NCBI GenBank assembly: GCA_947454705.1
Contig: CANGKZ010000002.1
Location: forward strand, 204,882 to 268,881
DNA: 64,000 nucleotides
Reading direction: 5' to 3'
Origin: Verrucomicrobiota bacterium
GTDB taxonomy: Bacteria; Verrucomicrobiota; Verrucomicrobiia; Limisphaerales; UBA9464
A model generated the notes under the pieces. The model was not told the origin of the DNA, did not search any database, and saw only the letters and a list, made by a program, of their open reading frames with translations. How positions within the stretch are numbered: position 1 is the first letter of the stretch; each line of letters opens with the position of its first letter. Both the position numbers and the translations under genes were made by a program. Below, piece by piece: positions 34,450-42,446 of this stretch.

Positions 34450-36060
34450 ATGAACATCATCAACCGCCGTTCCTTCCTGACCCAGACTTCCACCCTCGGC
34501 ATGGGCGCCGCGCTGGCGAGCCTGGTGGACATTCCACTGGTCATGAAGCGCGCGCTGGCCGAGGGCACCATCGGACAACCCGGGCCCAACGGTCGCGTGA
34601 AGAAGCTCTTCTTCATCTTCCTCCGCGGAGCGAATGACGGCCTCAACACCGTCGTGCCCCTGGGCGACACCGCCTACAACGCGACCAACCGGAAATCGAT
34701 CCTCATCGAGTCGGATCCCGGAAATCCCTTCACCGCCAAGGGCCGTGCGCTGTTTCCCGAGAGCGGACCGACGAAGGCGACCTTCGACTACAACTACGGG
34801 CTTTCCCTCGGCAACGGATTCGCCGGGCTGCATCCGGCGCTCAAGTTCCTTTCGCCGATTTACAACGCTGGCGACCTCGCCGTGATTCATCGCGTGGGAT
34901 ATCCGCGTCAGTCGCGTTCCCATTTTGATTCGCAAAACTACTGGGAAAACGGTGCGCCCAACAACAACCAGACCCACGATGGTCTCCTGTACCGGGCGAT
35001 GATCGAATCGGGTCTGGCCAACAAGCTTCCGCTCACCGCCGTGAGTATTGGATCGTCGCTGCCGCTGATCCTTCGCGGATCCAAGGCGGCGATGACCAAC
35101 CTGAACGATCCCACGCGCTACAACCTCCTCGCCGTTCCCAACACCGCTGCCGGAAATGCCAAGGCCGATGCCGCCCTGGCCGCGGCGAATGCGGCGCGCT
35201 TCGCCGACAAGCGGGATCGCGAGCTCCTGACACTCCAGTACCAGAATCTCTCCAGCACGCTCGACATCTTCGCGCACTTGGATTTCTCGGAGGCCGGCAA
35301 CACGTTCGTGGATGACGTGTCCACCGACGGCGACCAGCCCTACTACCTGTTCCCCACCACCAACGACAAAAACGGCGGCTACTCCCGTGCGAAGGATGCG
35401 GCGAAATACGTGGTGCCCACCAGCGCCTACGGCCACTTCCAGAACCTCAAGTCCGCCGCCATGGTGCTCAACAAAACCTCCGCGTTGGTGGCGGGCGTTT
35501 CAATCGATGGCTGGGACACCCACAGCAAGCAGGGCGGGGCAACCGGGTCGCAGGCCAATCTTCTGCGGCGCGTTGGTTGGTCCATGTACGCGCTGCAAAA
35601 GTATTTCAAGAAGTACGCCGACCAATGCCGCTGGGAGGACCTGGTGGTGGTGACCCTCAGTGAGTTTGGCCGTACCTCCATTGAGAATTCCGACGGCGGA
35701 ACCGACCACGCCGAAGCCAGTGCCATGCTCGTGGCCGGTGGCGGGATCAAGGGATTCCAGGCCGATGTTCTCGGCGGTGTGAAGCGAACCGGCGTGTTCA
35801 ACTGCGGAGGCGACGCGGATCCGATCCCGTGGCAGGTCGGTCCCACCGGCGCGATGTTCCAAGCTCAGAGCCGGTACCTGAAGCGAAACACCGACTACCG
35901 CAGCGTGCTGGGCAAGCTCATCCGCGACCATCTCGGGGCAACGCCAAGCCAGCTCGAGCGCATCATCCCCGGCTACGCGAATCCTAAAGAAAGCCTGGCC
36001 ACTCGAGGAATCCAGACCGCCGACAAGACGGAAGTCATCGGCGAGCCGGACCTGATCTGA
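34450..36060 (+). CDS. DUF1501 family protein, Tat-type signal
   Basis: A 536-residue protein. The N-terminus NRRSFLTQTSTLGMGAAL looks like a Tat signal (RRSFL). Family motifs are present: LRGANDGLNTVVP near residue 60, RQSRSHFDSQNYWENG, SIDGWDTHSKQG and TLSEFGRTSIENSDGGTDH. DUF1501 proteins belong to the alkaline phosphatase/sulfatase superfamily by fold prediction, and their substrate is unknown. The gene lies 56 bases after the DUF1800 partner. The stop codon is immediately followed by an AT-rich inverted repeat. Confidence 0.9.
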   Translation: MNIINRRSFLTQTSTLGMGAALASLVDIPLVMKRALAEGTIGQPGPNGRVKKLFFIFLRGANDGLNTVVPLGDTAYNATNRKSILIESDPGNPFTAKGRALFPESGPTKATFDYNYGLSLGNGFAGLHPALKFLSPIYNAGDLAVIHRVGYPRQSRSHFDSQNYWENGAPNNNQTHDGLLYRAMIESGLANKLPLTAVSIGSSLPLILRGSKAAMTNLNDPTRYNLLAVPNTAAGNAKADAALAAANAARFADKRDRELLTLQYQNLSSTLDIFAHLDFSEAGNTFVDDVSTDGDQPYYLFPTTNDKNGGYSRAKDAAKYVVPTSAYGHFQNLKSAAMVLNKTSALVAGVSIDGWDTHSKQGGATGSQANLLRRVGWSMYALQKYFKKYADQCRWEDLVVVTLSEFGRTSIENSDGGTDHAEASAMLVAGGGIKGFQADVLGGVKRTGVFNCGGDADPIPWQVGPTGAMFQAQSRYLKRNTDYRSVLGKLIRDHLGATPSQLERIIPGYANPKESLATRGIQTADKTEVIGEPDLI

Positions 36061-36063
36061 ATC

Positions 36064-36161
36064 AATTAAAAATTCGGAATGAAAAATTAAAAATGGGAGA
36101 GCGGATCCCCGTCGTGGGGTTCACCGCATTTTTCATTTTTCATTACCCATTTTTAATTTCC
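36064..36161. repeat. AT-rich inverted repeat between convergent genes
   Basis: The left arm 36064-36098 (AATTAAAAATTCGGAATG and following) is about 85% complementary to the right arm 36127-36161, with a GC-rich 28-base spacer. It starts 4 bases after the DUF1501 stop and ends at the stop codon of the convergent SDR gene. The words ATTAAAAATG and CATTTTTCAT recur within each arm. It could terminate transcription from both sides. Confidence 0.75.
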
Positions 36162-36162
36162 C

Positions 36163-36903
36163 TCACCTGGGACGGACAATCATTTCCTCGATGATGGCCC
36201 GCGGGGGAAGTTCGATGCAGAGGATGGCGCAATCGGCGATGTCCTCGGGGCGCATCATGCGCGCGCGGGCTTCGGCATCGGGCACCACGGGACGCTTGGC
36301 AAGAAGCGGAGTGTCGATGTCGCCCGGGAAGATCGCGCTCGCGCGAACGCCGCGTCCGCGTTCCTCCGCGTTGATGGCCTGGGTGAGTCCCGCCATGCCG
36401 AACTTGCTGATCACGTAGCCCGGCCCGGCCTTCGGGGACGCCTGCTTTCCAGCGTCGGACACGATGTTGACGATCGTGCCGTTCCCGCGCTGCCGCATGC
36501 CCGGGAGAAACGCCTGCACGCAGTAATACGCGCCGTTGAGATTCGCGTTCATCATCCCGTGGTAGTCTTCGAGCGACAACACCTCGAGCGCGCGCTTCGG
36601 AGCGTTCGTGCCCGCGGCGTTTACCAGTACGTCCACGACGCCGCCCGATTCGGCCAGGATCGCGCTGCCGACGGAAGCCACGGCGGAAGCGTCCCCGATG
36701 TCGCACGGATGCACTCCGATTCGCACGCCCGGCTTGGCGGCGAGTGCGGCGGTTTCCTGGAGGACTTCGGCACGACGTCCGATCAGCGCGAGGTTCCATC
36801 CCTTGGCGGCCAGCGCGATGGCGACCGCGCGACCCACGCCGCTTCCGGCACCCGTGATGACGGCCGTGCGATTCGTGGCAGCGGCCGGTGAATTCGAAGA
36901 CAT
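36163..36903 (-). CDS. Short-chain dehydrogenase/reductase
   Basis: A 246-residue NAD(P)-dependent oxidoreductase of the classical SDR type. The dinucleotide-binding TGAGSGVGRAVA motif is near residue 17, NAAG near residue 95, the catalytic serine at about S149, and YVISK (Y163, K167) completes the active site. The substrate is unknown. It ends at the AT-rich inverted repeat shared with the convergent DUF1501 gene. Confidence 0.92.
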   Translation of the reverse strand: MSSNSPAAATNRTAVITGAGSGVGRAVAIALAAKGWNLALIGRRAEVLQETAALAAKPGVRIGVHPCDIGDASAVASVGSAILAESGGVVDVLVNAAGTNAPKRALEVLSLEDYHGMMNANLNGAYYCVQAFLPGMRQRGNGTIVNIVSDAGKQASPKAGPGYVISKFGMAGLTQAINAEERGRGVRASAIFPGDIDTPLLAKRPVVPDAEARARMMRPEDIADCAILCIELPPRAIIEEMIVRPR

Positions 36904-36969
36904 GGCCGGGAGGCTGTCCGAGTGTCCCGTCGGAATCCAGTCTCAGATCAATCCCTCCATGACTCGGGT

Positions 36970-36992
36970 CTCGGAGATCGGAGTTCGAAGAG
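36970..36992. repeat. Dispersed GATCGGAGTTCGAAG repeat, copy 1
   Basis: TCGGAGATCGGAGTTCGAAG lies in the 244-base gene-free gap between the SDR gene and tRNA-Leu. Related words occur at 57513-57543 and 63775-63808. The rest of the gap holds only the tRNA promoter-like motif. Confidence 0.55.
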
Positions 36993-37106
36993 TGAGATTG
37001 GAAACTGGAAGCAGCCGGTCGTCGCGATTGGGGTATAGGAGCGCTTTTCCGGTCGGAATGGGGACCTGGAAAGGGTGGGCTTTGGGGGATGGGGCTGGAA
37101 AAAGAC

Positions 37107-37134
37107 TTGTCCGGGGCAACAGGGGTGCTATTCC
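37107..37134 (+). promoter_or_regulatory. Predicted promoter of tRNA-Leu(CAG)
   Basis: TTGTCC (37107-37112) and TATTCC (37129-37134) are separated by 16 bases. The predicted transcription start near 37141 would be about 7 bases before the mature tRNA 5' end. Confidence 0.4.
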
Positions 37135-37147
37135 AACCCCTCTACGG

Positions 37148-37232
37148 GCGCCCGTGGCGGAATTGGCAGACGCGCTAGATTCAGGTTCTAGTGAGTAACA
37201 TCGTACAGGTTCAAGTCCTGTCGGGCGCACCA
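37148..37232 (+). tRNA. tRNA-Leu (anticodon CAG), CCA encoded
   Basis: The acceptor stem GCGCCCG (37148-37154) pairs with CGGGCGC (37222-37228), followed by discriminator A and encoded CCA. The D-arm region is TGGCGGAATTGGCAGAC. The anticodon stem-loop is CTAGA-TTCAGGT-TCTAG, giving anticodon CAG. There is a long class II variable arm, and the T arm is ACAGG-TTCAAGT-CCTGT. It reads CUG, a frequent codon in this GC-rich genome. Confidence 0.96.
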
Positions 37233-37312
37233 CTTCGAAGCGTCTTCAACTTCCAGAAGACGGCACTTTCTCCGGAACTTCCCACGCAGCTTCAGCGTGC
37301 CGTCGTGCATCA

Positions 37313-39130
37313 CTACCCCCGCCGCGGTAGACTTAGAATGAACGCGGCACCGTCGCGCACGGTTCGATCGTGTCGGAGATCGCCGCCGAGGCTCCGGCTC
37401 AAATTCCGGCAGAGCGACAGCCCAAGTCCCACGCCCGGGGCTGATCCAGCCGCTTTTTCCGCGGAACGATGGAACGGCTCGAACAATCGGCCCACGAGGT
37501 CGGCGTCGATGCCCTGGCCGTGGTCGCGCACCCGCAGGAAGGCGAATTTGCCGCGCACGGGCAGCGCCTCCAGATGAATCGTCCGTTCGCCCGGGCCACC
37601 GCCCGCGTACTTCGCGGCGTTGTCCACGAGGTTGAACAGGATTTGCTCCACCACGCTGACATCCACGTCGACCTCGCTCGCGGCGACCGACGGCTCCGCC
37701 TCAACTCGGAGCTCAAACCCCGCCTGGCGCGCGCGTTCCTGCAGGGGCGGGAGGACACGGTCGATCAGCGCCTCGAGCGATACGCCCTCGCGACGGTTGC
37801 GCGCGCTGCCGCGTTCGAGACGTGCGTAGGCGAGGACGTTTTCCACCAGATGCCCGAGCCGGGTGGATTCGGAACAAAGCGTGGCGAGGTACTGACGGCG
37901 TTGTTCCGCGTCGGGGACCATGTCGTCTGCAAGCATCTCGCTGTAGATCCGAAAGGTGGTGAGTGGGGTGCGAAGTTCGTGGGTGACTGCAGACACGAAT
38001 TCGGCGCGGCGTTCGCTGAGATCCAGCGCACCCCGCAGCAATCCGGCGATGGCGAGGATGGCCAGGCCGAGTCCGATCCACGCGGCGAGCAACGCCAGCT
38101 GGAGGGCCGACCAGGGTGCCATCACCGCGACGGAAATCTCCCCGGCGACCAGCGTCAAGGGGAGCGATGCCACGTGGCGTTCGCCGTCGGCCGATGTGGA
38201 GACGGCCGGGACGAGATCCGCCTCGGGAACGAGATCGAGAACGCTGGCGAGCAGCGACCGCCGCAGCTGGGGCCAATCGAGCCACACGCCCTGCACTCGC
38301 GGGCCATCGGGGGCAGTCAGGCGACGGACGAGGAATAATTCCTTGCCGAGCCAGGCCGGGACCATCCGGCCGACCACCGTGGTGTCGGCGCCCGGCAGGG
38401 ATTCGACCTTGGGAGTGTCATTCTTGGCGGCCGACTTCGTGGTGTACCGATTGGCCTGCTGCGCGTTCATGAAATTCTGCGCGCGGGCCTGGACTTCGGA
38501 TTGGCTCAGATCGTTGCCTCGTGCGCTGCGGGACGGAGCGGCTGCCTGCGGAATGGGTGCTGATCTCGAGGAGGCAACCGCCTGCACGGTGCCGGCACCG
38601 GCCGCCAGCAAGCGCGAGCTGTTGCCACCGGTTCCTGCAGGTTGGGCCAGGAGTTCGCGGAGCTTTTCGAGTTGCACCTCCGCAGCAGATAGGCTGGCGG
38701 CCGACTCCACCTGGGTAAGCGCGAGCGACCGGAGCGCCAGCGGCGGCACCTGCGGCGAGACGATCGGACGGCCGGGCGTAAATTCGAAGTGGAGACGGTG
38801 GTTGGTGGACGGCACCTCCAGCAGGGACGAAGGCACCAGCAATGCTCCGGGAGCGACCGGCGACTGGTCCGGCAGCCACGCGTGCGCGGGACTGTAGAAG
38901 GCAGCAAACTCCGAGGGCGACCGCGCGTTCTCATCGGCCACCAGCAACGCGAGCGCGGAATCGATTCGCCAGAGCGCCAGCCGAACCTTCTCCTCGCGCT
39001 CCGCCGCGGCCGCAGAGCGGCGTTGCTCGGCGTCGAGACGCAACACATCCCGGCTCAGCCAGCCCAACGACAGCGCCGCGACGAGCGCAAGGCCTCCGAA
39101 GGTGATCCAGGTTTTCGACAAGCGCTTCAT
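37313..39130 (-). CDS. Sensor histidine kinase with large extracytoplasmic domain
   Basis: A 605-residue membrane kinase. Helix 1 is at residues 8-25 and a large sensor region spans about 30-335. Helix 2 is at 341-367, followed by HisKA with VTHELRTPL (phospho-acceptor H384), and HATPase_c with NLVDNAAKYAGG and VGLGLSLCRNL. It phosphorylates the response regulator encoded just upstream; its start overlaps that gene's stop by 4 bases (39127-39130). The signal is unknown, because the sensor region is not a recognisable domain. It is convergent with tRNA-Leu. Confidence 0.93.
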   Translation of the reverse strand: MKRLSKTWITFGGLALVAALSLGWLSRDVLRLDAEQRRSAAAAEREEKVRLALWRIDSALALLVADENARSPSEFAAFYSPAHAWLPDQSPVAPGALLVPSSLLEVPSTNHRLHFEFTPGRPIVSPQVPPLALRSLALTQVESAASLSAAEVQLEKLRELLAQPAGTGGNSSRLLAAGAGTVQAVASSRSAPIPQAAAPSRSARGNDLSQSEVQARAQNFMNAQQANRYTTKSAAKNDTPKVESLPGADTTVVGRMVPAWLGKELFLVRRLTAPDGPRVQGVWLDWPQLRRSLLASVLDLVPEADLVPAVSTSADGERHVASLPLTLVAGEISVAVMAPWSALQLALLAAWIGLGLAILAIAGLLRGALDLSERRAEFVSAVTHELRTPLTTFRIYSEMLADDMVPDAEQRRQYLATLCSESTRLGHLVENVLAYARLERGSARNRREGVSLEALIDRVLPPLQERARQAGFELRVEAEPSVAASEVDVDVSVVEQILFNLVDNAAKYAGGGPGERTIHLEALPVRGKFAFLRVRDHGQGIDADLVGRLFEPFHRSAEKAAGSAPGVGLGLSLCRNLSRSLGGDLRHDRTVRDGAAFILSLPRRG

Positions 39131-39825
39131 GGCGCGTGGGCCAGCAGATAACCCTTGCCGCGGGCGGTCAAAATCACCCGGGGGACGGCACCGGTGTCCC
39201 GCAGTTTTGCGCGCAGGTTGCCGACGTGGACGTCGATGGTTCGCGTTTCAAGGTGCGTCGGATCGAGCCGCCAGACGTGCCGAAGAATTTCGTCGCGCGA
39301 GAGGGCACGGCCCGGATGGGAGGCGAGGTAACGGAGCAACTCCACTTCCCGTTCGGAGAGCTCGACGCGGGAGCCGTCGTCAAATCGAACTTCGCGTCGC
39401 TCCAGATCGGCGGTTCCACCGGGAATGGAGACCGCGGCGATCGGTTGGGGACGCTCGGGCGAGCGGCGGAGCACGGCATCGACGCGGGCGAGCAGCTCCC
39501 GAATGCTGAACGGCTTCACCACGTAGTCGTCCGCCCCGAGCCGCAGCCCCTGCACACGATCATCCTCCGCACCTCGCGCGGTGAGGATGATCACCGGGAG
39601 CGTGGGACGGGTCTCGCGAACGGCTCGGAGGATGTCGAATCCGCCGGCGCCGGGCAGCACGAGGTCGAGGAGGATGAGGTCCAGGGTGGCGGTGGTGGCG
39701 AGACACATGCCCTCGCCGCCCTTGCCCGTTTGGAGCGTTGAATAACCGGCAAACGCGAGGGCATCGACCACGCCCCGGCGGATGGCCGAGTCGTCCTCGA
39801 CGACAAGCACGCAGCGGGAACTCAT
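39127..39825 (-). CDS. OmpR/PhoB-type response regulator
   Basis: A 232-residue DNA-binding regulator. The receiver domain has VVEDDS (acidic pocket), LILLDLVLP (phospho-acceptor Asp) and VIILTAR plus DDYVVKPFS (conserved Thr and Lys). The C-terminal winged helix runs from ELSEREVELLRYLASHPGRA to VHVGNLRAKLRD. I chose the start at 39825 (MSSRCVLVVEDD); the open frame to 39996 runs through a dispersed repeat. It forms a coupled operon with the histidine kinase. Confidence 0.93.
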   Translation of the reverse strand: MSSRCVLVVEDDSAIRRGVVDALAFAGYSTLQTGKGGEGMCLATTATLDLILLDLVLPGAGGFDILRAVRETRPTLPVIILTARGAEDDRVQGLRLGADDYVVKPFSIRELLARVDAVLRRSPERPQPIAAVSIPGGTADLERREVRFDDGSRVELSEREVELLRYLASHPGRALSRDEILRHVWRLDPTHLETRTIDVHVGNLRAKLRDTGAVPRVILTARGKGYLLAHAP

Positions 39826-40188
39826 GGGTTTCAATATGGGGGATGCCGACAGCGAAGTCGATCCGGGGACGCAGCTAGATCCGGCAGTTGAAGGGTTAAA
39901 AAGTTGAAAGGTTGAAGGGGAAATCGGCCCCGCGGCGTGGCAATGCCTTCGTTTCGTCGGTTGGTAGGGCGGCGTTGCGCGCCGCCGAAACTCCAAAATC
40001 GACCAGCGATAGCGCCGTCGTTTTCAGATTGGAAACCACGCGTCAGAAACTGAAGACCGCTCGTGACTCACCCAGCAGGCGAACGATTCGGAAACGCATC
40101 CCTTGCTCTTTTTCCCTGCCCATCTGTGTTCATCCGTGTCCATCTGTGGTTGAACTCTTCTTGAACTGCCGTTTTTAGGTTCATGCGT
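39826..40188. repeat. 363-base gene-free region with dispersed repeats
   Basis: There is no supportable gene. At 39888-39922 lies a copy of the CGGCAGTTGAAGGG/TTAAAAAG words seen at 7564-7622, flanked by CGGGG and CCCCG. At 40119-40184 lies the ATCTGTG/ATCCGTG block ending in GAACTGCCGTTTTTAGGTT. That block ends about 5 bases from the stop codon of the SIMPL-domain gene. The 88-residue open frame here is made of repeat sequence and is not annotated. Confidence 0.7.
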
Positions 40189-40983
40189 TCACTCCGTTTC
40201 GAAGGTCACCGACACCATCGCGCTCACTCGAATTTGTCCGGGAGCAAACGTGGTGGAGGAAGCCTCGGGTCCGGCAGATTCGCCGGAGGGCGCCGACGCG
40301 AACGAATTCTGTGCCGCGTATCCACCACCGCCCCGGAACTGGGAATAATATCCGCCGCCATAGGAGCTGTAATAATTGTAGCTCGACCAGCCGTAGTCCT
40401 GCGATTGCTCGCTGATCTGGATGGGGCGCCCGAGTTTGACGCCCAGTTCTCCGGTCATGAGTTGCGCCTTTTCGCGGGCCGCGCGCACGGCCATCTGACG
40501 CGCCTGATCTCGGTATTTGCGGAGTTCGGTGGTGCAGAACTGGATGTTCAACACCTCGTTGGCCCCCGCATCGAGAGCCGACTGCAGCAACGTCTCGAAC
40601 TTCGCGACGTTGCGGAGGGTGACCACCACGTGGCGTTGCACATGGTAGCGCACGAGTTCGGGGGGACGGTTGTTGTCGGACCGGTACTCCGGTTGCACGT
40701 GCAGGGCGTCGGTCTGAATGTCGCGCGCGGGCAGGCCGAGTTCTCGCAGACGCGACAGGACCGCGGAGGCGCGTGTGTCGTTGTCGGCCTTGGCCTTGGC
40801 GAGCGCGGGATCGTAACTCAGGATTCCGATGCGGAGTTCAATCTGGTCGGGAACCACCAGAACCTGGGCATTGCCTGAGACTGCAATGGTGCCGTGTGCA
40901 TTCCCACTGCGCGGCGGGGCGGCGAAGGCCATGAGCGCACCGAGGGCGCTGGAGGCGAGCAGGGCAAGGATTCGGGATTTCAT
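40189..40983 (-). CDS. SIMPL-domain (DUF541) protein, exported
   Basis: A 264-residue protein with a signal peptide (RILALLASSALGALMAFAAP). The SIMPL/DUF541 domain follows: GTIAVSGNAQVLVVPDQIELRIGI, then DIQTDALHVQPEY, then a second half to about residue 200. A Gly/Tyr/Ser-rich insertion (SSYNYYSSYGGGYYSQFRGGG) precedes a last strand, GQIRVSAMVSVTFE. Relatives include the E. coli oxidative-stress protein YggE, and they act in the periplasm or outer membrane. It overlaps the end of the vWA gene by 4 bases, so the two are co-expressed. Confidence 0.88.
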   Translation of the reverse strand: MKSRILALLASSALGALMAFAAPPRSGNAHGTIAVSGNAQVLVVPDQIELRIGILSYDPALAKAKADNDTRASAVLSRLRELGLPARDIQTDALHVQPEYRSDNNRPPELVRYHVQRHVVVTLRNVAKFETLLQSALDAGANEVLNIQFCTTELRKYRDQARQMAVRAAREKAQLMTGELGVKLGRPIQISEQSQDYGWSSYNYYSSYGGGYYSQFRGGGGYAAQNSFASAPSGESAGPEASSTTFAPGQIRVSAMVSVTFETE

Positions 40984-42194
40984 GGGTGGTTGGGGAATTC
41001 GAAGTGGCGTTGGATGGCTTGGGAGCGCACGACCTCGGAGAAGGCTCGATCGAGGGTCGCTGCAGCAGTCGATGCCGGTCGGTTCACTTCCAGCCATCGG
41101 TTGCGCTCCCGGTTGAGCGAGTCGATTTCCCCCTGGATCCTGGCGCGCTCGGAAGTTTTTGCGGCGATGTACTCGCGCTTCTCGGCGACCGATCTGCCGC
41201 GGAGTTCCGCGGGGAGCCGGGAGTCGTCGAGTTCCTCGAGCGTTACGGTTTTCTCCCGATAGGCGTCCACCAGATCCCAGGTCGAATTCCGGTAGTTGGA
41301 CGAAGCCTTGGTGAGGGCACGTTCCACACTGGAACCCGCGAGGCGGTTGGCGTTGGCCCCGGCATCCTGTGCCGACTGGCGGTTTTGTGCCGCGAGCGCC
41401 GCCGTAGGATCGCCATACGGAATGTAGGTCCGGTTGAGCTCGATCCCGAGGGCCGCAATGCGGTCGTCGTAAGGGGTGGGGACGTGGGCAACCGCAGCGT
41501 CCTGATTGATGACCATGAAGCGACCTTCGGCGAGTTTTGCGCCGTCCATCCAGTGCCCTTCACGGCCTTCGGCTTCGGATCCGCAGTGGATCGTGTTCAC
41601 CACGATGCCGCGTCCGATCGCCGAACGGCAGGCATCGACGTAGCTCACGGTTCCCTGTGTGAAAGGTTCGTTGCCCGCGATGAAGATGGCCTTGTAGTCG
41701 TTGCCTGCATGACTCCACTGAAGGTCACGAACGGCGTCCCGGATGACCCATCCGCAGTATTCCTCGCCCCCATTGGTGACGAGCCGGAACAGTTCCTCGG
41801 AGACGCGGTCGAGGTCCGTGGTGAACGCGAGAATTTGTCGGACATAACCGTTGATCGGTGAGAGCCGGCTGTTCCCGTATTCGTAGAGGGCGACCTGCAC
41901 GATGGGCGTTTGTCCATCGCGTCGGGAGTCCTTGAACTCGTTGACGATTCTCCAGAGCTGGGACTTCGTCTGGGCGATGAGACCGTCCATGCTGGTGCTG
42001 GTGTCGAGCAGCAGGGCGATCTGAACGAGCGGGCGAGCAACCGCGGGACGCGGGGCGTCGAGAGTCGCGGCGGCGTAATTCAGAGGTTTCGGAGCGGGAT
42101 CGCCAAGGCCGGCATGGACTGCAATGGCCATGATTCCTGCGGCGGCGAGCCAGCGGAGTTTGGGGAAGCGAGCGTTTGAGGAGTGTGGATTCAT
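40980..42194 (-). CDS. Exported von Willebrand factor A domain protein
   Basis: A 404-residue protein with a signal peptide (LRWLAAAGIMAIAVHAGLG). The vWA domain starts at LVQIALLLDTSTSMDGLI, which has the DxSxS metal-site motif. IFIAGNEPFTQG and GIVVNTIHCG follow. The C-terminal third is a charged, probably helical region (RGRSVAEKREYIAAKTSERA). The start at 42194 gives the signal peptide; a longer frame to 42281 is unlikely. It is the first gene of a two-gene operon with the SIMPL-domain protein. Such pairs may work on envelope proteins, but the role is unknown. Confidence 0.87.
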   Translation of the reverse strand: MNPHSSNARFPKLRWLAAAGIMAIAVHAGLGDPAPKPLNYAAATLDAPRPAVARPLVQIALLLDTSTSMDGLIAQTKSQLWRIVNEFKDSRRDGQTPIVQVALYEYGNSRLSPINGYVRQILAFTTDLDRVSEELFRLVTNGGEEYCGWVIRDAVRDLQWSHAGNDYKAIFIAGNEPFTQGTVSYVDACRSAIGRGIVVNTIHCGSEAEGREGHWMDGAKLAEGRFMVINQDAAVAHVPTPYDDRIAALGIELNRTYIPYGDPTAALAAQNRQSAQDAGANANRLAGSSVERALTKASSNYRNSTWDLVDAYREKTVTLEELDDSRLPAELRGRSVAEKREYIAAKTSERARIQGEIDSLNRERNRWLEVNRPASTAAATLDRAFSEVVRSQAIQRHFEFPNHP

Positions 42195-42446
42195 GATGTC
42201 GGTCGTCTTGACCAACACCAGTATGGGCGCGTCTCCCCTCGCGTGTGTAAGCTGTACGTAAAGAGCCCTGCATCGAGCCAACGATTGGTAACCATTGATT
42301 GGAGGCTTGGGGAAATTCCGACCGCTTTGGTGACAATTTCACTGATTCGCAGCCGGTTTCGGATTCTCATGGATTGCATCCGATGGAGACGGGTTGAACA
42401 GTGGGCGGGGTTGTGGGGTCGGAAGGCGGAAGGTTTAGCGTTCCAA

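Noticed and set aside
39912-40178. 88-residue open frame between the SIMPL and response-regulator genes
   Set aside because: Most of it is translated dispersed repeat (ATCTGTG and CTGCCGTTTTTAGG words), so it is not a gene.
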